Position numbers and translations under genes: made by a program | Part shown: piece after piece, positions 6,750 through 15,110 of the stretch | Layout: each line of letters begins with the position of its first letter | How positions within the stretch are numbered: position 1 is the stretch's first letter | Notes under the pieces: generated by a model | The model's database searches: none | Told to the model about the DNA's origin: nothing | The model's input: only the letters and a program-made list of their open reading frames with translations | Source of the DNA: Gryganskiella cystojenkinii | Lineage: Eukaryota; Mortierellomycota; Mortierellomycetes; Mortierellales; Mortierellaceae | Length of the DNA: 15,972 bases | Direction: 5' to 3' | Assembly (NCBI GenBank): GCA_015852425.1 | Contig: JAAAIG010000780.1 | Span: forward strand, 1,929-17,900

Positions 6750-8497
6750 TTATTTTGCAAGCGCGAATCCAAGACGATGTCGCTCAAAGTCTAAAGCGGT
6801 GAAGAACTTCATCATGAACACATTTCCCAAGATAGCTCCCGTATCTTCCTCTTCTAAGATGCCGTGGCCATCGCCATCAAACAAGCTGGCACACGTGTCC
6901 GTATCATAGGGTCCATCTGAGAGCAAATAATCCTCCGGAGCCAACCAAAAGATGTACTCTCCGAGCTGGATCCCCACGTGGGGCATATCCTTCCTATCCA
7001 ACTCCTTGCATCCGAAAAGAAAAAATCTTTTTCGGTGCTCATTCGTGAAACCAATAGCCTTGTTCAACTCTCGAGCCATCTCCATAGGCAAGGACATGAA
7101 GACAGTCTCGGCTCGAAGATGGGCGGTGAGCGGTTCCAACAGACCACTGGGCATGATCCAATCCATGGTGTCGCTGGCGCTGCGTCTGATTGCATGTGTT
7201 CGCTGAGCTTTACCGTTGGCTCGGAATTCGTCGTCAGTCTTGGACTCGAGGTATTCCAGCACCGTTTCGTGGACAAAGTCTCCGAGGTCCTCGAGGACCT
7301 TGTCGGTTCTCTCATGATAAGGGAGATCGGACGCGCGCTCAATCACCTTAATAGGGGCGATGACATGTTCATCGTCGTCCGTTGTCAATCTATTGCCGTC
7401 CGCCCGTCTCTGTCGACTCTTGAAGTTCCAGTCGACGACAATCTTTTTCAACTCGAGGGCCCAACGACCTGGGCGGACTGTCTTTTGCCAGTGAAGATCT
7501 TGACCGTGGAATCGTGTTGCGTCCAATCCACCGATCGTTAATTCACCGGACTTGCCCCGGTGCCATGTCTCCCTGTCTGCTTCGCCAAGATACACCCCCA
7601 ACACGTTTTCATCTAGGAGGCCTTTCTTTCTCAGATTGACCAAAATCGGTTCTCGGCCGGTAGCTGTCACCGATTTGTCGGAGACGTCGTATCCGAGACC
7701 AACCTTGCCATCCAGACCAAAGTAGCTGCAGTAATAGTCAATCTCGCCAAATTGCTGGCCTTCAAGGACGAGATTTCGTGCCAAGTGAACGGAATCCTGA
7801 GACACAAACCCGTGGTACATCTCGAAAAGGCTGAATCGGGACCCATTCTTGCGGTGGGTCGAAGAGCGCGCGCTATTGTACGTCCTTTGGTTGACCTGGC
7901 AATCTAGACAAGCATTGGAGTAAACAAAGGTATGAGGACTGCCAAAGCTGAATTGAACCCTGAACGACTGAGGCGGAGTCCCAACACTGATAGCGCCTTC
8001 CGTCTATTTTGAAAAAGGAGATGAGCGTAGAGAAAGAAGAAAAGGCACGAAAGAGCAGACACATTTGGATGGGGTCTGTTAGCAAAAAAAATTAAAACCC
8101 GACCTATGTTCTGTGATGCTGGGTAGGGGTCTTCTCTTACCAAAAAATAATTGTAATATTCGAGCGGAGTAGAACCTCTCTGGCGTCCATGGCGTTGGCT
8201 ACCTCCAAAGTGAACCTGGTTCCATTCTTGTCCATCAAAGTGTTCCTCGCGACTTCGTTTACTGAACGCCGCAGTGTCGGGGGCAACCGAGGTCTCGAGT
8301 TCAATTCTATTCAATTCAAGAATAGAAGCCAGGAGTACAGTAAAAGGGGGGGTTAGTGGTGGTGATGGTGGTGGTGGTCAACACAATAGAGATTCAGAAA
8401 CCGCTTTCGTGTTCATGAGTTACATTTACCTCAACACGGCTGCCTGAGATGTTGCGGCCAAGGACAAGAGTCCCGCGATAGCTAGAGAGATCTTCAT
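6750..8497 (-). CDS. Secreted pepsin-family (A1) protein lacking both catalytic aspartates
   Basis: Three exons: 8430-8497, 8141-8306 and 6750-8003, with GT-AG introns of 123 and 137 nt; together 495 residues. Residues 1-20 (MKISLAIAGLLSLAATSQAA) are a signal peptide and 21-78 a propeptide-like segment. The A1 fold is shown by EGAISVGTPPQSF (80-92), LDGKVGLGYD (175-184), ENVLGVYLGE and SGELTIGGLD (210-239), and AILGNVFMMKFFTALDFERH (468-487). The first active-site loop, normally FDTGS, is FSFGS (96-100), with Ser for the catalytic Asp. The second, expected before VFMSLPMEMARELNKAIG, is LRAET (374-378). So no proteolysis is expected; binding, inhibition or decoy roles are possible. About 95 extra charged residues (270-364) sit between the core of the C-terminal lobe and the second loop. 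The DTG at 465-467 is in the strand before ILG and is not the active site. Confidence 0.85.
8356..8378 (+). repeat. GTG trinucleotide repeat inside intron 1
   Basis: A short, slightly impure (GTG)n run lies within the first intron of the pepsin-like gene, where it reads CAC on the sense strand. It is too short to expect a coding or structural role. Confidence 0.7.
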
Positions 8498-9325
8498 GGT
8501 GGAAGTGGGAGGTAAGAGAGTGTATGTGATTGCGTGAAAGATTGACGGTCTTGTGCACCAGAACAAAAATGAACAAATATGGAAAATCCTACCGCTTAAG
8601 TATTGTTCCTTTCGGCCTTGGCAAGCAAACCATGGGAAAAATCATTTTGGGCTGTTGTTGGGATGTAGTTGGGCTGTTGTTTGTCGGACCAGCTTTTGTG
8701 TTACGATGTAGCGAGCCATTTGGAAGCACACAAAAACAATGACAAATAATGAAATAACGTTGAGTATTTCAACAGAGAGAGTTAAACGGAACATCAATGA
8801 GACATCATTTTCTCCAAGAGGACAGCTTACATGGTAATCTAATGTTGAATTTAGAAATGCGAAGTGAAGAGAGAGAGTGGTCTGCTGAATGTCGAGGACC
8901 GGCAGGAGACCTTTTCACATCTTTCAGTCAACATTTTCAGAGGCGGGCGAGGGCATTGTTTCACCTGTGCCAAGTCACTTAACCCATGACCATTAATCTG
9001 GCAATGCTGCTTCGTTAATATCAAAATTTTCTACATAAAGAGGATTTCGAGGGAACTGAGAGAAAATTCCAAGGTATGGTAGGGCAGCAGACAATTCAAC
9101 AAACGGATTAAGTCTATTTTGCCACCCATCTGTTACATCCGTTGTTATTCCAACCCCTCGGATTGTACTGGATATGGTCTTTGGTCTCCTGTCGGTCAAG
9201 TTCCGATTCGCTCACCCTCTTTCAGCCCTCTGGCAGAACCTCTCAAAGGCAACACTCCAAACGCTAGATCATATCTAAAACATTAAATCCTTCGTCAGAC
9301 TGCCAAAAATTTACCTGGTCACTGA
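8498..9325. other. Upstream region of the pepsin-like gene; one small unrecognised minus frame
   Basis: No gene is supported. A minus-strand frame (about 72 codons, no ATG) ends at 8993 and includes VTDGWQNRLNPFVELSAALP and then YLGIFSQFPRNPLY; the last phrase resembles YPRIFPQFPQNYL, read on the minus strand at about 1910-1948. It may be the tail of a dead gene. The Harbinger transposon has inserted at the right end of this stretch, which would separate the pepsin-like gene from anything that lay beyond. Confidence 0.4.
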
Positions 9326-9328
9326 TTA
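9326..9328. repeat. Target-site duplication, left copy (TTA)
   Basis: TTA stands directly before the left end GGCAGTTTGC and again directly after the right end (12947-12949). PIF/Harbinger elements make 3-bp TTA or TWA duplications, so this agrees with the transposase type found inside. Confidence 0.75.
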
Positions 9329-9342
9329 GGCAGTTTGCGAAG
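9329..9342 (+). repeat. Left terminal inverted repeat of the Harbinger element
   Basis: GGCAGTTTGCGAAG; bases 2-14 match the right end perfectly in inverse orientation. Weaker resemblance continues inward (CCGCGGGGTTGAAA here against CCGCGCAGGGGGGTTTCC there), so the ancestral repeat may have been about 50 bp. Confidence 0.85.
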
Positions 9343-9595
9343 CCGTTTTTCACGCAAATTATCCCGCGGGGTTGAAAATAAAGGTTTCGCGGAGAAAAAA
9401 AAGGTTCACAAAAATTATCACTAAGCCACAGCTGTCCCAATTTGGAAGAAAGAACAATCCCTCGAGCGTAAGAATGACTGTTGATAATTCAGCATTATTA
9501 TTCTGTTTTGATTTTTTGATTTTTTTTGTTTCGCGTTTTTGTTATTTTTTCTTTCTCCTTGGCCTCCCTCCTCTTCTTCGTACTTGCCACGTTCC

Positions 9596-9686
9596 GTAAG
9601 TCTTTGAAAGTCGCACCAGTCTATCAATTCTCTTTCATATTATTTGTTATTCAGTTGCTAACAGGTCGCTTTGCTTTCTTTCTCAG
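9596..9686 (+). other. Likely 5'-UTR intron of the Harbinger transposase gene
   Basis: GTAAGT at 9596 is followed by CTAAC at 9658-9662 as branch site, a pyrimidine-rich tract and CAG ending at 9686; length 91 nt. A closer AG after CTAAC is too near the branch point. The frame upstream is open only by chance and begins with a TTG, so I place the CDS start after this intron. Confidence 0.65.
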
Positions 9687-9705
9687 GAAAGAGAAGGCGA
9701 TCGCC

Positions 9706-10875
9706 ATGGAGAACAGGATCCGTCGCAGGAACCGGCTAGCAGAGATAAATGGTGATTTTCAAGAAGAGGCCGATCGACTACAACAAGCCCTCCTGGTGAT
9801 GATGCGTGAGCAGCAGGAAAGGGTAATTCCTTTCCCCCTCCGCGATGGAACTCCTTGGACGAGTGCCAACGCATTGATTCAGTACCGGTTCAGTTGGGAA
9901 GAAATTCATACGATTGCTGACGCCCTCAATCTGCCAAATCATTTCATCCTTCAGAATGGATGCGTCTGTACCAAGATTCAGGGCCTATGCGTTGTTCTTC
10001 ACCGACTGTCTTTTCCCCGTCGCTTTGCTGATGCTGAAGAATTCTTTCAGCGTGACGCCACTGTATTGTCCCGGATTTTTCGTGAAGTAGCTGACTTCAT
10101 ATATCAAGAATGGAAACACCTCCTGCTCTTCGATCACGTTCTTCTCACGCCCGCATACCTTGAGGAAATGGCGCAGTTTGTGCGTGACAAGGGTGGGGCT
10201 CTCGTTAACTGCTGGGGATTCATTGACGGAACGCACATCCAGATCTGTCGGCCAGGAGAAAATCAAGATCTTATGTACACTGGCCACAAGAAGATGCACT
10301 CCATCAAGTACCAGTGCATCGCGCTTCCGAACGGAATGATCGGTCATCTAAGCGGACCCTATCCAGGATCACAGCACGACTCGTCTATCTTGCTGGACTC
10401 TCGGTTGTTAGACTACTTGCGAGTCTACAGTGTCGATACCAACAACAGACCCATGAACGTCTATGGCGATGAGGGATATGCGCGTCGCGGTCAAGTAAAA
10501 AGTCCTCATCGTGGAAGGCACTTAACGCAGGAGCAGATGGATTTTAATTCATCAATGAGGCGTCCGAGACTCTGTGTGGAGTGGGCATTCGGATTTATGG
10601 CGAATCAGTGGACCTTCATGAAGAACTCACATAGTCTACGGATGCACCTCTCGCCGATTGGGCAGTACTACCCCCTGAATGCATTATTCTCCAACATCCA
10701 GCGCTGTCTTGGAAGAAGGACGACCACGTCGTCTTTCTACGGAATGGATCCCCCTACTCTTCAACAGTATCTCACCTCACGAGAACTGTGGGATCAAACA
10801 AGACGCCTTGACGTGTACCCTCCAGCATTTCTCGAAGACTGGGAGCTCCCAGACGCTATACCTGAAGATATATAA
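9706..10875 (+). CDS. PIF/Harbinger (HARBI1-like, DDE_Tnp_4) transposase
   Basis: A 389-residue protein starting at ATG 9706 in a good context (GCCATGG), 20 bases after the acceptor of a likely 5'-UTR intron. Residues 1-75 are a basic, helical N-terminal part (RIRRRNRLAE). The DDE core shows GFIDGTHIQI with the first Asp at 174, GPYPGSQHDSS (218-227), YGDEGYARRGQ with the second Asp at 255, and CVEWAFGFMAN with Glu 292. These are the characteristic PIF/Harbinger signatures, and all three catalytic residues are present with normal spacing. The length is typical for the family. It would cut and paste the element at TTA-like targets in the nucleus. No stop or frameshift is seen. It ends 52 bp before the end of the convergent partner gene. 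Confidence 0.93.
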   Translation: MENRIRRRNRLAEINGDFQEEADRLQQALLVMMREQQERVIPFPLRDGTPWTSANALIQYRFSWEEIHTIADALNLPNHFILQNGCVCTKIQGLCVVLHRLSFPRRFADAEEFFQRDATVLSRIFREVADFIYQEWKHLLLFDHVLLTPAYLEEMAQFVRDKGGALVNCWGFIDGTHIQICRPGENQDLMYTGHKKMHSIKYQCIALPNGMIGHLSGPYPGSQHDSSILLDSRLLDYLRVYSVDTNNRPMNVYGDEGYARRGQVKSPHRGRHLTQEQMDFNSSMRRPRLCVEWAFGFMANQWTFMKNSHSLRMHLSPIGQYYPLNALFSNIQRCLGRRTTTSSFYGMDPPTLQQYLTSRELWDQTRRLDVYPPAFLEDWELPDAIPEDI

Positions 10876-10927
10876 ACGATTTTTTTTTACTTCAAAGGAC
10901 TTATGTACATTAGTATTTCTCTGCTCT

Positions 10928-12706
10928 TTAAAAAGGGTTATTTCTTGGCCAATATGGACCTTGATGCCCAGGATTGAAGACGGAGTGGTTCATAGACGAT
11001 GGAGGACGAAAAGGAGGAATATTGCTATTGTTGTTGCCATTGTTCACGTTGTTGATTTCCCCTAGTTCATCCACGTCTGACCTCAGATTTCGAACGTCGC
11101 GCTTGATTGTTTTAATCAAGTTCTCTATATTTTTGACTTCGACGTGCATGTTGTTGACAAAGGACCGCAATCCCTGCATATCGCTGAAAAGCCCCTGGAG
11201 CGCGGCCATAGTCTGACCATGAAGTTGAGATAAGCGAGCCTCACAAGCTGGCGAAAATCCTGCTTCTAGTTTGGAGAGTCGCACGTTGATGTCTTCTACA
11301 GACTTTTCTGTAGACTGCTGCGAGTGCTCAAAGGCGTCGGTTATTCTCTGAAAGTTGAGTCTCAGTCCTGTAAGATCAGGTCCTGTACCAATGTCAACTG
11401 TGCTATTCGTTGAATGCTGCGAACGCGTAGAACTTGTTCGAGGTTTATGGGCTTTGACCGTTGGCAAAGGTGGGGTCGAGGGTGTGGAAAGGGGGGACAA
11501 AGATGCAGAGGCAGCAACCTGAGCAGCGCGTACATCAAACACGACCACGCGATCTTGGTACTGGTAGGGTGTCTTCGGATCTCTTCGCACCGGAGGTTCT
11601 GGAGACGGCATCATTGGGGCCAACGGGGGTGGCAAAGGCTCAAGAGTCCCAAAACCCATGTCCTCATCTGCTTCGCCCATGACATCCAGACTATCCTCTT
11701 CCGCTACCATCAGCTCATCAGCGGTAAGATCTGTAGAGCCCAGTCCTAAAAAGGGGGGTGATGAGACCAACGAAGATAGTGAGAACCTGGCAAAAGACTG
11801 AAGAAGAATTTGACATATCATTTGCGGACTTACTTGCCCCCTCTCTCCCAGCGGCATCCGGATCGACGCCTCTGTTGACGGTAAGATCGATCGCTTGCTG
11901 CTGACGATTAATAGGGCCGCCGCTCCTGGTTTTTCTAGTGCTCATCATTACTCGAGTAGCCTCTGAACGCCGAGATTTGGTTGCGTCTTCCTTTCGTTTT
12001 TTCTCTTCCGCGGTAAGTTCAGACTTTTTCTCCTTGAGCTGAAGGAAATCCAGTTCCAGGTTGTGGAGTTCTTGAGCTAAGTCGAGGAGGCGCGACTTCG
12101 CGGACACTTCTCCTGTTTCCACGATGGCCAGTTTGTTATAGTCGAAATATTCGGAGCAGACCTTGGAGAATAAAGAAGATAGGGCGAGTGGTGTCACTCC
12201 TTTCAAACTGGGCTCTTTTTCCTCAAGTTCTTTTGCAAGGTCAGCAAAGAACTTTCCGTTCCTTGACAAGCTGATGGACTCATCCACTACAGTCTCGCCA
12301 TAGAGGTAATCCCTCAGTCGGTCAACCAGGAATCGCACGGCAAGATAAATTCGACGCTGGTTTGTTCCAGTCTCATGTAGCTGCAGGCCTGTGTAGCGCT
12401 TTGATCCGGGACCACTGACGTCCAGAGCAAATGCAGCTATTAAATAATAGACAAAGTAGATGGACGTTATGGGTAGGTCCGGTATACAGAGGTACGATAT
12501 GTAAATTTCTTTCTAAAGTGAGCACTACCTTCTTTCTCTCTCTCTTCTGTCAAGACTGTAGACTCGGTTAACTTTCCAACATCATCTGGATCCCGGAACA
12601 TGGCCTGGTAGTGGCGAAACTTTTCCATGGCATCGGTGTGTTGAGCGGCAACGGCAGCAGCAGCAGCTTTCGTAGCGGAAGCAGGGTGTGGTCGCTTTGG
12701 TGGCAT
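10928..12706 (-). CDS. Second gene of the Harbinger element: putative DNA-binding partner protein
   Basis: Three exons: 12529-12706 (ATG at 12706), 11834-12436 and 10928-11745, with GT-AG introns of 92 and 88 nt, the second with GTAAGT; total 532 residues. Order: short basic Ala-rich start (MPPKRPHPASATKAAA); a segment RRIYLAVRFLVDRL...FFADLAKELEEKEPS...LSSLFSKVCSEYFDYNK (about 85-162) that has the helix spacing of a trihelix/MADF or Myb/SANT-like domain although the usual Trp residues are missing; a charged coiled coil (171-212) that runs into a basic segment with KSRRSEATR; an acidic and Pro-rich linker with a VVVFDVR motif (about 325-333); a long coiled coil (about 383-491); an Asn/Pro-rich tail. 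In known Harbinger systems the partner is a Myb-like protein that brings the transposase to the nucleus and the ends. I infer the same role here but do not recognise the sequence. Confidence 0.75.
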
Positions 12707-12933
12707 AAGAACGATAGAGCGATGAAAGCGGATGTGATGGACAAAAACAAAGAAAGAAAAACACAAATCAAAACAAAAAAACGCGTCTTTGAATTATCAT
12801 TTATAATTCTGTGGCTGGCTCTGTTGACCAAAAGGGAATAAAGTTTTTGTGACGGTCAATTTTTGAAAGGTTTCAATCGGAGCTCAGCAACTCCAGTCCA
12901 AATGTGGAAACCCCCCTGCGCGGCCTCATTTCC

Positions 12934-12946
12934 CTTCGCAAACTGC
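12934..12946 (-). repeat. Right terminal inverted repeat of the Harbinger element
   Basis: Read on the minus strand it is GCAGTTTGCGAAG, identical to bases 9330-9342 of the left end. It is followed on the plus strand by TTA at 12947-12949. Confidence 0.85.
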
Positions 12947-12949
12947 TTA
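12947..12949. repeat. Target-site duplication, right copy (TTA)
   Basis: Matches the TTA at 9326-9328 on the other side of the element. Joining the flanks suggests the empty site read GTCACTGATTATTGGAGC. Confidence 0.75.
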
Positions 12950-13787
12950 TTGGAGCACCCGCTGTCATGAGCTGGACGAGAGTGAAGAAAGTGAAAGTTG
13001 TATTTTGTGACCGAACAAAGTTGAAGGAACAGGTTTGGACAGTAAGCTGGTGCTAAGGTTATATTTTATTGTTAACTGTGGAGACAAGACAGGGGTTGAA
13101 GATAGGGACTATTTTTATGGAAGGTATCAATTTTGACAAGACGAAGTCGATAGCATATAACAGTGTACACAATGCGACAGGATACAAGCTCATGACGAGC
13201 ATGTCAGAATGAACAATCTTACCTGGATCTCAGAAAATGATCCGAGCTGGATGACGGAAGCCAGTATAGGATAACGGAAACAGGGACAAGATAACAGAGT
13301 CCCAAGCATGATGATAGGAGAAAGACCAGGAGGACAGGAGGAGGAACAGGGAGGCGTCAAGCAAGCTGAAGGTGACGAGGGCGGGTCGGGGTTAAGTCCA
13401 AAGTCAAGAGCTATGCTCAAAGCAAACCTAGGTTATTAGATTTCGAGTAAAGATGCCTAAAGTAATAATAATCCGAGTCGCTCTCTTTTAGCCCGTGACA
13501 GACTAGAGCGACTGCTGAGGCTTTGTGCTCTATTCACATCTACAGAATAATAAGAGAACTCAGTCTGCTGTGGTCACGGCCGTTGGAAACGTTAATGACA
13601 GAATCGACATAAGCAGTGTGTCGACCGCATCCGCAGCTCCCTGACCTTATAGACTTCGATCAAACGCCTCAATCGATGAAAACTGCTTCCAAGATTAACC
13701 TCTCTCTCTCTGTTACTTGACTTCTGCAAACTCTTTGATTTTGGCAGCCTTCTCCAATGGCCAAATTGACTCCAAGAATAATTTTTA
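12950..13787. other. Gene-free stretch between two transposons
   Basis: No supported gene. A perfect 9-bp inverted repeat, AGTCGCTCT (13476-13484) with AGAGCGACT (13505-13513), encloses 20 bases and could form a hairpin. A short CT run lies near 13702-13711. Frames are short and without motifs on either strand. Confidence 0.4.
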
Positions 13788-13816
13788 CTAGCGTGTACCC
13801 GCGGCTTTTCTCGCGG
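13788..13816 (-). mobile_element. Helitron-like 3' terminus, minus orientation
   Basis: On the minus strand, CCGCG (13816-13812) and CGCGG (13803-13799) form a perfect stem, followed after seven bases by CTAG (13791-13788) and then T (13787). This is the Helitron 3' signature, and it lies about 90 bp downstream of a Helitron-type helicase remnant on the same strand. It closely matches the plus-strand copy at 3667-3695: both have GCCGCGGGT(A/G)CACGCTAGT at the end. The 5' terminus was not identified. Confidence 0.65.
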
Positions 13817-13905
13817 ACTGCTTGAACTAACAGATTCCTGTTTCCCTTTTTTTACAATCTTTGTTTCTCTTTTTTTTTGGTGGTATTATTTTGTATAGAT
13901 ATGTG

Positions 13906-14680
13906 TTAGGCAAGAATCTCTGGATGTACAACGTTCTTGATATAGCCATGAGGGGAACCACCGTCATTTTGATTCTCAATAAGGACAAAGAGATGGTCTC
14001 TCTTAGTGGTTCGAGATGGTGCAACATAGAGCTGACCATGAGTAAAAACTGACTATTTGAGTAGCAGGCTCCGCAATATCCATCGTCTGTTGTTGTCACT
14101 TGTTAGTAGTGAGGGCAGAGGCAGGACGGATCGGAAATGGTAGCCGTCGTAATTTGAATGGCGCATCAAGGTCACTTGGGTAAATGGGTACGCGAGGAAC
14201 GTAACGTTTAGTACCTGCATGTGGTCCATTGAGAATTGTGGCACCAATGACAAAGCGGGACAGCGAAGTGATGATGACAGGCGTATCATTTCAAAGTCGA
14301 TCCTCAGGCAACAATCTCGTAAGAGAATCACTGGACAGTCAACTTGTAGTTTAAGGTGGTGAGGCGGAAGGGATGAATATTTGAGGCTGTGAAGGAATTG
14401 TGGCGTGATCAAGTCTTTCATGCCACCATCACCATCGCTTTCTATTGAATCCACTGAGTGCAAATCCCAAGCAGGCAACGAACTGACTTCGTCGACCTCT
14501 TCGTTCGTGGAACATAAAATGACGCGGTTGCTGAGATACCTGACAAATCATCATCGTCACTAATCTCATCGAAGAGCCTCGCGAGGTCTGGATGAACTTT
14601 GTCAATAAGATCGTCGACGGTGGCATCAGGGACATCATAACCTGCGGAGTCAACTTGATAGTGGTATGGACACCATCGCT
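13906..14680 (-). pseudogene. Remnant of a PIF1-type Helitron helicase, C-terminal part
   Basis: Minus-strand frames read in order give the end of a Helitron helicase. First comes GYDVPDATVDDLIDKVHPDL (14642 downward), then YLSNRVILCSTNEEVDEV and SVDSIESDGDGGMKDLITP, then FLHSLKYSSLPPHHLKL and CPVILLRDCC. After a shift: IITSLSRFVIGATILNGPHA, then LRRLPFPIRPASALTTNK followed by TGA where Ser-Gln-Gly is usual. After another shift comes THGQLYVAPSRTTKRDHLFV (helicase motif VI, normally YVALSR), ending HPEILA with TAA at 13906. There are at least three frame changes and one stop. The Walker motifs and the Rep (HUH) domain are not in the window. Homology stops near 14680. Confidence 0.85.
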
Positions 14681-15110
14681 ACGTTTTTTTTCCTTTACTG
14701 TTCACTGTTACTTGCCCTCTTTCACGATTAATCGATTACCTGTTTTGTTTTCTGTTTTTCTTCGCGCTCGCGATTACTTTTTTTACTTTTCTTATTTTGT
14801 TGCTTCTTCTCTTTCCCTTACGTCTTTTGTGCCGTAGGACACGCGAAAGATTGATTGTGGTGTGGACACCATGGTTGGTTATGGACGGGAGAGAGAGATT
14901 GAATGGAGAGGGGACTGACGGACCGTAGAAAGCGATTGAAATAACTGGAGAGAAAGGAAGCGACTAATGAAAATAATCGCAAGAGCAGGTGTGGGCAGGT
15001 ATGGGAGTGAAGAAGGGATAGTGTCACATGATAAACAGACGCATTGGTAACATGATATAACAGTGTCAATCGAAAATGAGTAACTAAGAAGCCACAAAAT
15101 CCATATTTCT
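14681..15110. other. T-rich gene-free stretch with a 20-bp direct repeat
   Basis: No supported gene. GATAGTGGTATGGACACCAT at 14657-14676 recurs as GATTGTGGTGTGGACACCAT at 14853-14872 (17 of 20 identical). The DNA between is T-rich on the plus strand. The stretch also holds the 3' flank of the acid phosphatase gene. Confidence 0.4.

Larger units (their letters stand above)
9329..12946. mobile_element. Apparently complete PIF/Harbinger DNA transposon, 3618 bp
   Basis: The element is bounded by inverted ends sharing GCAGTTTGCGAAG and by TTA on both sides. Inside are two intact convergent genes 52 bp apart: a DDE transposase (9706-10875, plus) and a spliced second gene (10928-12706, minus). Two-gene organisation with a transposase and a separate DNA-binding partner is typical for PIF/Harbinger. 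Both reading frames are undamaged, so the copy may be recent and possibly active. The left end carries one extra G relative to the right end, so the outermost base of one terminus has been gained or lost. Confidence 0.85.

Noticed and set aside
7097..7102. DTG at residues 465-467 as an active site of the pepsin-like protein (coordinates approximate the region 6830-6845 of the gene)
   Set aside because: It directly precedes the conserved ILG strand near the C-terminus, where pepsin has no catalytic residue; the true second loop lies about 90 residues earlier.
6978..7541. 187-codon plus-strand frame
   Set aside because: Antisense shadow of the pepsin-like coding exon.
9526..9705. Extension of the Harbinger transposase by 60 residues at its N-terminus
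   Set aside because: It begins with TTG, crosses a good intron (GTAAGT, CTAAC, CAG) and has a hydrophobic composition that does not fit a transposase.
12568..12831. Minus-strand frames overlapping the first exon of the Harbinger partner gene
   Set aside because: Alternative frames of the same exon and promoter; no splice partner keeps them open.
13190..13420. 76-codon minus-strand Pro/Ser/Cys-rich frame
   Set aside because: Composition follows the purine-rich plus strand; no motif and no support from neighbours.
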